Below, one piece after another: positions 1-11,305 of a stretch of 64,000 nucleotides of DNA. The notes below the pieces were generated by a model. That model searched no databases and was not told where the DNA came from. It saw only the letters and a list, made by a program, of their open reading frames with translations. Within the stretch, counting starts at the first letter, position 1, and every line of letters starts with the position of its first letter. The translations under genes and the position numbers were made by a program. This stretch comes from Samsoniella hepiali (Eukaryota; Ascomycota; Sordariomycetes; Hypocreales; Cordycipitaceae): the NCBI GenBank assembly GCA_001455915.2, contig LNDK02000024.1, positions 124,001 to 188,000 of the forward strand, given 5' to 3'.

Positions 1-2307
1 CCTCCCGTACCCGTCGAAAAGGACTCAACTCAAGTGCCAGTCGCTTCGCCCAATCCCAGTGATGTGGGCCACGGCGCCGAGCTGCTTCCCTCAAAGCCCT
101 CCCCCGGCCACCGATTCTCTTCGCCTCCAGCTTATCAGCCTGGTAATACCTCATTAAACTCCTCGCACTCCGGAAACCTTCTTCCACCAGTCCAACCACC
201 AGTTTTAAAGCAACGACATACGCTAGAGGTTCCGAAACCAGGTCGGCCTTCTAAAGATGGGCAGGACACGGCCTTGGCGACTGGCAGATTCTCGCCAACC
301 TCTGCCGTGTCCGGGGCACGACGTGCGTCCATGAACTTGGGCCGTAGAGCGACCCGTTCAGGGATTTTTGACATGCCGCGCGACGAGGTAGCTCCAGACG
401 AAGACGCCGCTAGGTGGGCCGAAGCCATTCGCCAGAAGCGAGCCAGCAAGCGCAGGCGCAAGGAGGAGGAAGACGATGATCGAGTCCTTGTTGGCACAAA
501 GGTCGACGAGAGTCATGCCAATTGGGTCACTGCCTACAACATGTTGACTGGAATTCGCGTCTCCGTTTCCAGAACAAACGCAAAGCTTGATCGCGAGCTT
601 ACAGACGCCGACTTTGAAGCCAAGCAAAAGTCGACTTTCGATATGTACGTATTGCCCCGTGTGCCTGTCAATCAGACACTAACCACGACCAGCACCGGAA
701 ACGAGCTGGTGCCCTCGGCCAAGTATGATTTCAAATTCAAAGATTACGCCCCCTGGGTATTCCGGCGTCTCCGCGCGCTCTTCCGTCTCGACCCCGCCGA
801 CTACCTCATGTCGCTCACCGGCAAGTACATTTTGTCTGAGCTGGGCTCACCCGGCAAGAGTGGCAGCTTCTTCTACTTTTCTAGAGACTACAAGTACATT
901 ATTAAAACGATTCATCACTCCGAACATAAATTTTTGAGGAAAATCCTTAAAGATTACTACACCCACGTTCAGCAAAATCCCAACACTCTACTCTCCCAAT
1001 TCTACGGACTGCACCGCGTCAAGATGCCCTATGGAAAGAAGATTCACTTTGTCGTCATGAACAATCTCTTTCCACCGCATCGTGATATTCACACCACATT
1101 CGATCTGAAGGGGTCGACGGTCGGACGAGACTACAAGGAGGAAGACTTGGAGCAGAATCCAAGAGCCACCCTGAAAGACCTCAACTGGCTGCGCAGGAAG
1201 CGACACTTGGAGCTGGGTATTCAGAAGAAGAGGTTGTTCTTGGAACAGCTGCGTGCTGACGTGGTGCTACTGAAGCGCCTCCAAATCATGGACTATTCTC
1301 TGCTCGTTGGAATCCACGACGTGTGTCGTGGTAACGACGAAAACCTGCGTGGCAAGACACTGCAAGTCTTCAACCCAAGCCGCGAAAAATCGACAGATGA
1401 AGACCCGCCAATGGGTCTGCACCGGACGCCATCCAAGCTTGAGACCGCCCGCAAGGCTCGTGAACTGCGCCAGATGATACGACAAGAGCGTCCCATCCCG
1501 ATGGGCCAGGCCATTGATAAGATGCCCGATGAGCTCGCCGTAGGCCACAGTCGCCCGGGGTTCGTATTCAATCAGGACGACGGTGGCTTCCAAGCCACTC
1601 ACGAAAATAACGATCCCGCTGATGAGATTTACTACCTTGGTGTCATTGACTGCCTCACCCACTACGGTATAATCAAGAAGATTGAGCACTTTTGGAAAGG
1701 CCTCTCCAGCGACAGGACGCAGATCTCTGCTCTGCCTCCAGACCAGTACGGTGATCGCTTCTACAACTTTGTAGAAGGTATTACCCTGTCCAGCGAGGCG
1801 GCACAGAGAGAGGAGCTTCGACGCGAGCAAGAGGCCATGGAAGCACGTCAGTCGGGCGAGATGCGGGGTGGTAAGCACAAGCAATCGATCCCGCCGATGC
1901 CAACGCATCTTCCTCCGGTGCCACCCGGCTCTCCAGAACACCAAGAGCCCAAGGACACGATAGACATGGCAACCAAGGCAGCGCAAAAAAATCCGAGCTC
2001 CGAGACGCACCCACCAGAACGCACAATCAAGACTGTGTCTGTGCCGTCGGAAAACCGCAACTCGGCGCAGCACGACCCCATTTTGCCCGTGGTGGAAGAG
2101 CTCGGGGAAAGCAGCCGCGACGACATCAACAGCCGCGATGGGAGCGACAGCATGTCAGCGCCAACGCGAGCTGCCCCTCTACCGCCGAGCAAGGATAGTG
2201 TCGTCGAAGATTTCGACCGGCCACGCACATATAGCCGCGGAAGCTTGGATAAGAAGCTCCCACCTCTGCCCAAGGAAGTAGCAGATCAACGTAACGGGGC
2301 GGCATAG
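1..2307 (+). CDS. mss4: Phosphatidylinositol-4-phosphate 5-kinase (3' part, start outside window)
   Basis: Makes PI(4,5)P2 from PI4P at the plasma membrane, controlling actin, endocytosis and cell-wall signalling. The frame is open from base 1, and the first internal start-like codon (34) is only a GTG, so the true start lies to the left; 768 residues are visible. After a basic, disordered N-terminal region comes a complete PIPK catalytic domain (about residues 225-600): a glycine-rich loop around GKSGSFFYFSRDYKY, lysine in KYIIKTI, the DLKGSTVGR motif, and MDYSLLVGIHD encoded at 1288-1320. The activation loop IDCLTHYGIIKKIEHFWKG lies at about 1645-1701; the paired lysines are typical of PI4P substrates. 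The tail is proline-rich and low in complexity, as in fungal Mss4/Its3. TAG at 2305-2307. No intron is needed in the visible part. Converges on COA6. Confidence 0.93.
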   Translation, partial: PPVPVEKDSTQVPVASPNPSDVGHGAELLPSKPSPGHRFSSPPAYQPGNTSLNSSHSGNLLPPVQPPVLKQRHTLEVPKPGRPSKDGQDTALATGRFSPTSAVSGARRASMNLGRRATRSGIFDMPRDEVAPDEDAARWAEAIRQKRASKRRRKEEEDDDRVLVGTKVDESHANWVTAYNMLTGIRVSVSRTNAKLDRELTDADFEAKQKSTFDMYVLPRVPVNQTLTTTSTGNELVPSAKYDFKFKDYAPWVFRRLRALFRLDPADYLMSLTGKYILSELGSPGKSGSFFYFSRDYKYIIKTIHHSEHKFLRKILKDYYTHVQQNPNTLLSQFYGLHRVKMPYGKKIHFVVMNNLFPPHRDIHTTFDLKGSTVGRDYKEEDLEQNPRATLKDLNWLRRKRHLELGIQKKRLFLEQLRADVVLLKRLQIMDYSLLVGIHDVCRGNDENLRGKTLQVFNPSREKSTDEDPPMGLHRTPSKLETARKARELRQMIRQERPIPMGQAIDKMPDELAVGHSRPGFVFNQDDGGFQATHENNDPADEIYYLGVIDCLTHYGIIKKIEHFWKGLSSDRTQISALPPDQYGDRFYNFVEGITLSSEAAQREELRREQEAMEARQSGEMRGGKHKQSIPPMPTHLPPVPPGSPEHQEPKDTIDMATKAAQKNPSSETHPPERTIKTVSVPSENRNSAQHDPILPVVEELGESSRDDINSRDGSDSMSAPTRAAPLPPSKDSVVEDFDRPRTYSRGSLDKKLPPLPKEVADQRNGAA

Positions 2308-3204
2308 GTTCCCAATCCGTTTCGGTCTCTGTTTCCACGACCGGCTCAGTGCCTTTAGCCAGTGATGCTGTGCGCAGGCGCGCCAAGTACATGAGTGTTG
2401 TTATTTTGCATGAAGACCGGGGTGGCTTTTTACTGAGATGAAAAAGAGTGAGCGATGCTGCATTTCATGGGACTTTGTTTCAATATTATTCCTTTGGTGA
2501 ATCTTGGAATCTTGCGAGCGACTTTGCTATCGACTGTCGCCCAAGAGCCACGACTACCACCTGTTGAGCGAGACGGAACCTTTTTTTTTTTCTGTCGGGC
2601 TGTGAATATTCTTTTGCGTTTCTTTTGTTACTTGCCCTCGCTCCTTTATGTCTCTTTCTTCCTTTTTGAGAGATAGATGATACCACCATTGCATTGCGAG
2701 TAGTTTCTATAGTCTGTACTTTTTTTTCTCTTTTCTTTATTTTCTTCTTCAGATGCTTATACTTGGTTTAATCGAACAAAAAGCACACGGTTTCTGGGAT
2801 GCAAATTGGCGGTTTTTGTGGTTGTTGATTGTTGATGTGATTGTGTATTCGCCTTGGAAGGATTTCTCTTTCTTTGGTGTTTTGGGAAAAGAACAAGAGT
2901 AAAAAGAGAGAATGTAGGTAGTTTAAACGTTTTACGTCCCGAGTCCCTTCTTCCCAATTTTGTTACTATCTGGGCGAGACAAGTTCAATTCAAGAGTCTG
3001 CTATTCCATATTTTGTGTAGCAGAGTGGTCTTTTTGAGATGTGTATTCATATGAGTGAAATTTCTTTAGCGTTGTATCATTACAGTTCCGCCAGCTAATA
3101 TACAAGAACGTCGTCGGCTATAGTAATACAGTGAGTGTCGAAGCCAGGTCGTCGTCTCCCCCCGCCACTCGTCGTTTGTTTTCCGTTTGCTGCCGTCATT
3201 CCCC
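2308..3204. other. Convergent 3' intergenic region, no gene seen
   Basis: This 0.9 kb stretch lies between the stops of the PI4P 5-kinase and COA6. It is T-rich on the + strand with several poly-T runs (for example around 2580-2592 and 2719-2727). It probably holds the two 3' UTRs and poly(A) signals. The short ORFs in it show no recognisable protein features. Confidence 0.6.
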
Positions 3205-3636
3205 TCACCCACGCTTCTTGTCCAGCATGGCCTGGATATCGTCCTTTGTCGCCTGCGCCTTGGCCGCACCGCCCGCGCCGGAAATGTTGCCGCCGCCGGC
3301 GAAGCTGCTCGTGACGTTGGCCTCGACGGCACCCTCGGCCTGCAGCTGCTCGATGCGCCGGCGCTTCTGGACGTCGGCGACGCGCCACTGCTTAAAGTAC
3401 TTGACCCACGCGGCGGCGCAGTCCTGCTCAAACGCGGCCGTGGCCTCGGGGCACGACTTGGCCGCCGCGGCGGCGCCGGGCGCCTTGGCGGCGTCGACAA
3501 TGTTGTGCGCGTCGAGGCAGCTAAAGTAGGCGTCGCGCGCGGCCCAGCACACGGCGCGCTCGGAGCGCGTGGGGATGGCGGCGCCGCTGCGGATCTCGTC
3601 GCCGCGGGTGCTGCTGGTGAATGGCAGCCAGCCCAT
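3205..3636 (-). CDS. coa6: Cytochrome c oxidase assembly factor 6 (COA6-like, CX9C protein)
   Basis: 143-residue protein of the COX12/COA6 twin-CX9C family. The family acts in the mitochondrial intermembrane space with Sco proteins to deliver copper to the CuA site of Cox2. The signature reads CWAARDAYFSCLDAHNI, with Cys30 and Cys40 spaced CX9C and Cys62 and Cys73 spaced CX10C; that asymmetric pair is typical of COA6. The GWLPF element near the start is also conserved in fungal members, to my knowledge. I chose the ATG at 3636 (GCCATGG context) and not the longer frame up to 3825, because the extra 63 residues cover a (CA)n leader and look untranslated. The C-terminal 60 residues are alanine/glycine-rich and variable. 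Probably imported through Mia40 oxidative folding. No intron seen. Confidence 0.88.
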   Translation of the reverse strand: MGWLPFTSSTRGDEIRSGAAIPTRSERAVCWAARDAYFSCLDAHNIVDAAKAPGAAAAAKSCPEATAAFEQDCAAAWVKYFKQWRVADVQKRRRIEQLQAEGAVEANVTSSFAGGGNISGAGGAAKAQATKDDIQAMLDKKRG

Positions 3637-4353
3637 GGTTGTGTGTGTGTGTGTGGTGGTTGAGGAGGGAAGTTCGGGGTGCAAGCGTCGGCGGCTGCGC
3701 TGGTACCGGTCGTGGGGCTCAGGCGTAGTTTGGCGGTTTCTTGGCTTAAAGGCAGAGATTCTTGTGCCGTTTGCAAGTCGATTGATGGCAGACGTTGATT
3801 GATTAGAGTAGGGGCGGTAGTTCAAACACTCGTCAACGTCGAAGCTTCTACGTTTGGTCCTGGCAGAATCCCAAGGCGGTCAAGCGCCACAAGCCGCGCC
3901 TGCCAGCCAAAACGGTACGTACCGCAGCATGGCCTTTGACGCAAGCTGTCCGTCCCATGCCTGAAGTGCACAAGACACCGACCTCCTGGATCTGCCGCGC
4001 GACGATCACGGGGAACAACGCAGCAGGCAGCCATTCTTCCCTTCTGTTTCGCCATCAACAACGGGTTTCTTTTCTTCTTCTCTTTCCGCTCCAGCTTCTC
4101 GTCACCACAGTTGGATCTGCGACACCCGCACAGCTCATTAATACTGTCCCTTTCTCTTTCTTGCCTGTTTCCTTTGGAGGCTGCCCAAGTTTCGCCGACA
4201 TCCCCGCGATCCGACGAAACCAACTTCTTCGCCTCGGTACTCTTTCAAGATGCGCCGCGTCTGAAACCCTTCTTTTCTTCTTTTTCCACGCGACTTCTAG
4301 TTATACGCAACCGAGGGCGCCTTGTACATCTGTCGACTTGAGCCATCGCACAC
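3637..4353. promoter_or_regulatory. Divergent promoter region COA6 / SYS1
   Basis: This 717 bp interval separates the COA6 (-) and SYS1 (+) start codons. The SYS1-proximal half has C/T-rich tracts on the + strand (4068-4100 and about 4260-4295), typical of filamentous-fungal leaders. No clear TATA box was seen. Confidence 0.5.
3640..3655. repeat. (TG)n microsatellite in COA6 leader
   Basis: A run of about eight TG units directly before the COA6 start codon, reading (CA)n on the sense strand. It lies in the probable 5' UTR. Confidence 0.8.
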
Positions 4354-5104
4354 ATGGCGCGCAGACGCAGACCCCCGAGGGCTGGCGCGCTCCATGAGCT
4401 GCAGCCCCTGCGCACCGCCGCCCAGATCGCCATCCTGCAGCTCCTCTTCTATGCCGTCGCGCTCGTCCTCATCGTCTTTACCTCGCTCGTCGCCGGCCAG
4501 CCGTTTGGCCTGGACCTGCTCCTCGGCTGGGAATCGGTCCGGGGCGACAACACCCAGGGTTGGCTGATGGCTTTCATCTGGCTTTTTGACGGTTCCTTTT
4601 GCATGTACGCTGCCTCTTCCCTCTTGCTCCTCTCCCTCTTTGAAACCAGAATTAACCTAGCTTTCGTGCAGGGCCGTGGCCATTGTCATCCTCATCGCCC
4701 GCAGCAAACTCGTCCCCGACTTTGCCCTCACGATTCACCTCCTCCACCTCGTCGTCGTCACGCTCTACACGCGCTCGCTGCCGCGCCACTCGATGTGGTG
4801 GCTCACCATGATGGCCTCGTCGGCCGCATCCGTGGGCTTGGCCACGTGGGGGTGTCGGTACCGCGAGCTCCAGCCTGTCTTCTTTGGAGGGCGCATCCTC
4901 GGCGCTGGCGACGGCGGCGTGTCCTCGGCCGCACGAGCGAGTTCTCCGCCGCCGGGGAGCAGCGCGGGCAATGCTGATCTGGAAGCCGGCCATGGCCCGG
5001 ACGGCGATGATGTCACGGGCTACGTCCATGCGGGACGCGGCAAGGGTCGTGGGAAAGACGGCCAAGGCGAGTACGAGATGGTGCAGATGAAGACGTCGTC
5101 TTGA
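4354..5104 (+). CDS. sys1: Sys1-family Golgi integral membrane protein (2 exons)
   Basis: Sys1 recruits the small GTPase Arl3 (ARFRP1) to the trans-Golgi and so supports Golgi-endosome traffic. Exons are 4354-4604 and 4672-5104. The 67-nt intron starts GTACGC and ends GCAG, with TTAAC as likely branch site. The spliced product is 227 aa. Conserved stretches are LDLLLGWESVRGDNTQGW (about residues 53-70), then across the splice FIWLFDGSFCMAVAIVILIA, RSKLVPDFALTIH and YTRSLPRHSMWWLTM. Four hydrophobic segments fit the Sys1 topology (about 22-47, 69-92, 99-117 and 124-145). The C-terminal 75 residues are polar, glycine-rich and cytosolic. It is the last recognisable gene before a 14.5 kb gene-free stretch. 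Confidence 0.93.
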
Positions 5105-6423
5105 GTTTCCACAAGGGAGAAACATGTACCATGTGTTTGAATAGCGTTGCATTGCTGGGCGTTTTGTTCCTTTTTATTACCAAAGCTGGAGTGGGCTCTT
5201 TTGGCAACGCTGCCGGGGCCAACTAGAGCTTTTCCCTTTGGCTATCATATATCACCAGACATTGGCATGTCGACTTTCTTTTTATCCTGTCTGTATCTGT
5301 AATAGAGCTGGTGGCTTGTTGGAAGAGGAAATATGACTCCTGTCTTCAACTTCTCATGAGCAGGGCGACCATTTGTGTAAATTGTGCAACCATATATGTT
5401 AAGTGATGGTAATGCAATGACTGGCTTGGAAATGCAACATGACTATTTACTTTGTCCGTGTGTCGTCCGCGGCATTGGTCGACTGCCTCTTGGCCTGACT
5501 TGGTCTACTGCTTGAGCCCCCCTGGTGTCAGTGCCAGTCTCTGCCTCGGCGCTGGCTGGGGGGGGGTTATGAAGAAAGGTTTGAAGCGCCTACACAAATC
5601 CGCTTCTCTAAATCCCGCTTCAAGAGACAGAAACCGGCAACGACCATCGATCAGAGTGTACCCCCATACATGTGCGCGTTCGTTATCTGTGGCTCGTCGA
5701 TGCTTCGCTACGGCAAACCCACTCGGCCCGACAATTGAAGCAGAATCTCATCAACGAGGTGGTCATGTCCTTAGCACTACAATATCGTGAGGGCGAGCAA
5801 ACGACTGCTTCTGCTGGGCTGGACATACTCTACCCGTTGCTCGGCGAAGAAGTCGTGGACAAACAATCAGACACTATGGTGGTATTCTGCACCTCAGCTC
5901 AGACTTTACCATTCCCGGGGCAGAATACGTATATATTGTCAACCTTATAGATCAAGAGGTGTCTGGGCTTGGGCTCAGCGTTGCGTTCTCGTGTTGTAGA
6001 ATGCGTCCTGCCGGCGGTCCAGAGTTGTGTTGGCAAGTCTCCAAATGGCGGCATGATTCAACATTACTCCAGGGCTTGCAGGGCTTCTATGGACATTGAG
6101 CAAAGGGTATTCTTTTTAGTTAGGAAACCCGGACAAGATGGAATTAGTACAGGCGAACTTCGGTCGAGGTCTTTGATAAGGCCAGTAGTTTCCAGGCCGT
6201 TACAGTTAGCCAAAGTGTGTCAAGAGCATGAACCTCGACGATGAGCTGTGTTGAATTACGTAGGTCTCTCTTCATTTTTGTTACTGATGTTACCTATTTT
6301 CAGTGCTTGTGAAAATGTAATTCAATGCAATTTTCAAAAATTAATCACGACTTTTGCTACATTGACTGGTAGGTCAGCGGACAACATCACCACGACTGTG
6401 GAGCTGACATGCCAAAAGGGCAA

Positions 6424-6471
6424 CTCTGTCTTCTCACCCACAATAAGCTCTGTCTTCTCACCCACAATAAG
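6424..6471. repeat. Exact 24-bp tandem duplication
   Basis: Two identical 24-bp copies lie head to tail (6424-6447 and 6448-6471; unit begins CTCTGTCTTCTCACCC). An isolated local duplication in non-coding DNA. Confidence 0.9.
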
Positions 6472-9400
6472 CATAAAGCATACCATTAAGGCTTTTCCCC
6501 CCTGCACCTGCCCCCCCGGCCGGAAGCCACGGCACCAAAGGGGCAATCCTGCGCAGAGAGACACACCCCTTCCATGCACCACGCAGGGGAAGGGGACTTG
6601 TCTTTTTTTTCTGGAGAAGGAGGGTTAATTTTTAGTGTGGACCGGGATCGGTTGGAACGGCAAGGCTAGCGACGCAAGATGACCGTCTCCATCGCATTAC
6701 GAGAAAAGAAAACTGGCAGAGAACGAAACGTTGAGTGTTCGGGTGTCTGGTGGGGGGGGGGAGTTTGATCAAACACAGGATCATCTCCCGAGCCACACGG
6801 GAAAGGGTTGTGTAAGAGCTAACCAGGCGCTGCAACTGCTGCGCCGCAGGGCGAGACGCTGCGCATAAGAATTCAAGGCCTTTTTTTAAACTCGGCGTAC
6901 GGCAAGCTTAGGCTACTAGGGAGCACTTGTGGCAGCAAGTTTAAAGATTTAACGATTGTCGTTTGAGGAGAGGTGTAAGCTTAGAGGAGAACAAAAGAGA
7001 TGCGTGATGCATCACGGGCCTCGGTCAACAGCAGTATACATAGCACACATGTTCTTTTCACCCAGCTAACTACCGAATATTCGTCCCGTATGAAAGAGGA
7101 TAGAGCTGGCGGACATGTAGGCCGAATATATCCTTGCCGGAAATATCGCGGAATGATGCCGAAAATGGACCCGAACACCGAGATTGCCTAAATAAGTCGG
7201 AATGGCTTTTGTCAACAAATCCGCTTGCTCTGGCCCATGGATTTGGTTCACTCCCCCCAAACGAGGCTGTGGATTCATCACCAGTAGAGGAGGAGAGAAC
7301 CCCGTACTTTTGCATGACCGGTACCAGTTCCTATTGCTTCCATGTTCCAACACGCCCCCGTTCTGCGCAAGGGCAATCTCGACAATCCCTGGCCGACATG
7401 CCACGTTTCGGCCATTCACCCACCTGGGAGGGGTCTTTCGCCGCCTTGCCCCCTCGTGGAGAAGTTGAAGCGAAGAGAGGGCCCTGTGGTTGGGTCGGCA
7501 CGGCAAAATCGGAATGGTCCATCGGCTCTTTTTTGCACAGCCACCACGCTGCTTGCCCTATCCAGCCAAGGGCTTGACATAAAACCGCCGAACCCAAAGC
7601 AGGCCATTCATACTGAATCCAATAGCGTTGTTGGACAGGGGGTTCTTGTCGGCAGGAAAGCCGCGCCTTGCTTGCTGAGAAGCGGAGGATCCCGGTGCGG
7701 AAGTCGGCCCCCGACGATAGCCACCGAAAAACAGGAAGCCTTTCCCTGCTGTGGCTTGTGTCTCTTTGGGCTAGGGCTTGGGAGTGCTGATATGGTGTCG
7801 CTGCATGCAAATATGAGATTCGGTGTAGCCAATATGGGATTCGTGCAGCAGCAAAGGTGGGCGTCTCCAGCCTCATCATGTCGCCTCTTCGTCACTGTGC
7901 GCTCACAAGACCACCAGGTCCACTCAAATGAGCAGGACGTTGCGAAATTTTACGGTGATAGGTAGTTTGTCAGTCAATGAGCCAGCGATGGAAATGGCAC
8001 ACGAGGTGTTCAGTGCTATCCAAGACTCGCTTACATTGCACGGTGTAGGGTCTAGGCATAAGGTGTGCCATGCAACGCAGAGCGGCCAACTAGAAGCAAC
8101 TCATTTTCATTTTACTATTCGCAGTAGAGACGTGAATGCAACTCAATCTTTTTCATTATAGAGACGCCCACTCATCTCACGAACTATGCAAAGCTGTAGT
8201 TGCCGTCATTGCCATCGGGAGTACGGACTCATCCTCCCCACCACGGCCCGTGTATATTACTATTGATGCAATACATGCCCAGCATAGAGGGCATTCAAAG
8301 ACGTAAGAGAATCTCAATTCCTCGTTCAGGATGAGGAAGGAGCTTTGCAAAACCCCAGTATCGGTGTTGAAAGAAGTAAAAAGGAGACCCTGCCGATGCT
8401 CCGGCCCGGAACGATCCATCCAGCCTAGTGAGGACGGGGCGCCGGTTCAATCGGCTCACGGCCACCGCACGACAGCCACCTACGCAGACGAGAAAGACAA
8501 GGAGCTGTCCGAAAAAGGAGCCGTGGAGAAAGGGCACCTTCCATATCCGATTTCAACTGCAGCGGGCTCCGCAAGCGCAGTGATAATATTGCAGCGAGTC
8601 GAGCCTACGCGCGCCATTACGAAGAGGAGAGTAATATCCGTACCCGCTTCGGGGAGCTCGGGCCAAGACCCAGCAATCGGAAGCCTTGAGAGGGAATACC
8701 CATAGCGCCCGCCATCACGCAGCTGATCTGATGCGATGTTGGGGCCAGATAGTACGACACACGGGTGACTTGCAAATCGCCCTTCTCGGGGGCAGGGCAG
8801 GGGTCTGCCTGGTCTGGCCCGCCCTTCTGTTGCATTGTCTTCGGCAAGTGGACAGCCGATGGTGTAAGAGAAACGTGGATTGGGAGAGTCCCGAACGAGA
8901 CAAGGGCGACCAGAGACGTTGCTCTGGAAGCGGCTCCTTTTGTGTGTGCAGGCCGAGGACAAGATAGCACGAAAAATTGACTGGTTTTAGGCACACGCCC
9001 TTGACACGGTTTCGTTGTGTGAGAAATAAGCTTAAGCATTGGCCACGATAACGCGAGCCGAGTTTGCCGATTTGGATGGAGCAGCATATCGTGGACCGAC
9101 CAGCGTTGCTGAAAATGAAACTCTGTCACGTCACGACATCGCCCACCCCCCCTGCGAGAGAGCTAGACGCAAACGAGCCACCCAAGAAGAGGTACTGGTA
9201 TTGCTAGAGGTCATGGAAATCGGCCCGCGGAGACGGCCGACGAGGATCCCGCGGAGAATATCGAGAGCAGCAAGCAAATATCCCGAGGTTTTCGCCACCA
9301 CCATCATACAACATACAGCGAAGTGCGCGGGCGGGGCAGTGAACCGATCGATGCCAGATACTCTCCTTGCGAAAGCCGCTTTCCTCTGCGAAAAATCGCC

Positions 9401-10331
9401 CGCTAAGAAGGAGAGGGAAGAAACAAAAGCGTGGTGGCGGTGGGGGGGTTTGGGAGACGGAGAGCCGCCCGCCTACGAAACATCTTCTGCAGGTCGCAAT
9501 GTATCATGGGGGCCAAAAAGTGACAGCATGTCTGCACAACGAGTAGGAGAGACGAGATTGGGTGCCGCTACATCGTGGCAAATGTCTGTGCCGATGTGGT
9601 CATGCGAGGTCCGTGCCAGCGCGTGGATGAGGATTTGATTGCGACAGAGCACTGACACGCACATGTGCCTGTTTTCGGCACCGGCCTGGGGAACCGGGCC
9701 CCTACTATCTAACCATCCGAGTCATTCCGATCAAAGAGAACAAAAAGCTACTTCAGGTGAGAAATTATACTGATCAATAAAAGAGAGAGGGGCGTATCAT
9801 GCAGGTGAGAGGAAGAAGCAGCGGCGGTTCTCGCAGGGGCCCGTGTAAGCCGTCGGCGCAAGGGCCACAGGGATGGTCGATTTACTGTTGCATGGAAAAG
9901 AAGAAGAAAAGGAAATCGGCAGCCCAAACAAGAAAAAAAAAAGAATTGGAGCTCTTGGCTGCATTCAAGTCCTCTAGCAAGAGTGACGATTTCAAAAGAA
10001 AATAGAGTTTGCGGATCACTATGAAAGTAAGCCCAGCCAATCGGGCGTGCTCTATTAGCTTCTAGTGCACAGCGGTACTCGCAACGCATGAGCCAAAAGA
10101 CTAATAAAAGGCTTGGCATGTAATGAAGGAATTGTCCACATTGTCAAAGAGTCCTCTCTGGCACTAGCTGCCCCCCAGTTCGATAGCGCGTGGGAAAGAG
10201 AGTAATGTTGACGTTGGCCACCCACTTGGCTCAGGAACCATCGTGTGTTGGCGGGCGACGGCGAGAGTGTCACGGTTGCATCGTGAGAGCGCTATTACTA
10301 CGCCAAAGGAAAAGTTGAGAAAAAGGCTTAT

Positions 10332-10356
10332 AAAAAAAAAAAAAAAAAAAAAAAAA
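10332..10356. repeat. Poly-A tract (25 bases)
   Basis: Uninterrupted A25 on the + strand in the gene-free region. Long A/T runs disfavour nucleosomes; its length may also be affected by sequencing. Confidence 0.9.
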
Positions 10357-11261
10357 GGTAAGACGACGAGCGCCTGAGCAGCAGCGTAGTGATGCAGTAC
10401 GATGCACTAGCATTGGCCTTGTAAGATGGATGATTCATAGACTGAGACCAAGAGGTACAGTTGGCAGGGTTTTCTTTCATCTTGTCTAACACGGTCAAAA
10501 AAAAATGACATTTTGCGATGAAAATGATATCATGACAGACCCCGAGTACAAATCGAATGAGACAGCTACAGGAACCCATGCAGGTTCAGGAGCACATCTC
10601 TCCGCTTGCATCATGTTTTCACCCAGACCGCAATCTCAACACCGCGAGTCCTTTTTTTTTTGGGAGTCTCCCTCGTGAGTCTGGGGTTCGGCAGCGTTGC
10701 ATCCCCAATCTCTCTGACTTCCCCCGGAAGGGGCCAGATGCAGGCTGACATAAGATGGTGTGATGCCAAGGACGATGCGGGATAAGCCAAGGGGCATGGT
10801 CGTTGTCTAATTAGGGTGCTTTTCAATCAGCGCAAGAAAAAAAACCCCGTGCTAGATTGGTGCTTTTGTTTTTGTTTGCTGTTTTTCTCGCATTCTACTC
10901 TGTAATTGCGTGGTATTTTTGTCTACTGTTTTCGTTGCCAGAAAACATCTCACACAGATGGGCAAACACGGGTAAGCAAGCTAAATTATGTACTATTTTT
11001 TTTTCTTCAGACGACAAAGGGCAAAAAAGAAAAGACAACCCGCCGAATTAACGGTTAGCGTTGGGACGAGAGCATAAAAACAAGGTTAGTGGGTGAGTTT
11101 ATGCCCGTTGCCGGCAAGGCAACTCGCAATGTCCTCTTTGGTCTGTGACGCGAAAAGACAAAAAATTAATCTGGATGAACGAGGTATCGTACGGGGTAAA
11201 AGCCGCGCCAAGGCGGCGTACATTTTCATTTGCCCTTGTTCCGCTGGTACAAGCTTTTGTC

Positions 11262-11262
<1 letters not shown>

Positions 11263-11304
<42 letters not shown>
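11263..11304. repeat. Poly-C tract (42 bases)
   Basis: Uninterrupted C42 on the + strand (G42 on the - strand), preceded by TTTTGTCT and followed by GTTCCG. Such a run can form G-quadruplex/i-motif structures and is far longer than any other homopolymer in the window. Its exact length is uncertain in any assembly. Confidence 0.9.

Positions 11305-11305
<1 letters not shown>

Noticed and set aside
1267..2073. 268-codon frame on the - strand
   Set aside because: Antisense shadow of the PI4P 5-kinase catalytic domain; the + strand has the conserved motifs.
3131..3663. Two + strand frames (132 and 158 codons) over COA6
   Set aside because: GC-rich shadows of the COA6 coding strand; the CX9C/CX10C motif is on the - strand.
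7342..7965. 207-codon + frame in the gene-free region
   Set aside because: No domain, no leader or splice logic, overlapped by a 182-codon - frame; composition of random open sequence.
8435..8460. Possible tRNA B-box (GGTTCAATCGG)
   Set aside because: No A-box at the right distance and no acceptor-stem pairing on either strand.
9039..9638. 199-codon + frame
   Set aside because: First codon is TTG, no recognisable motif, rich in short biased runs.
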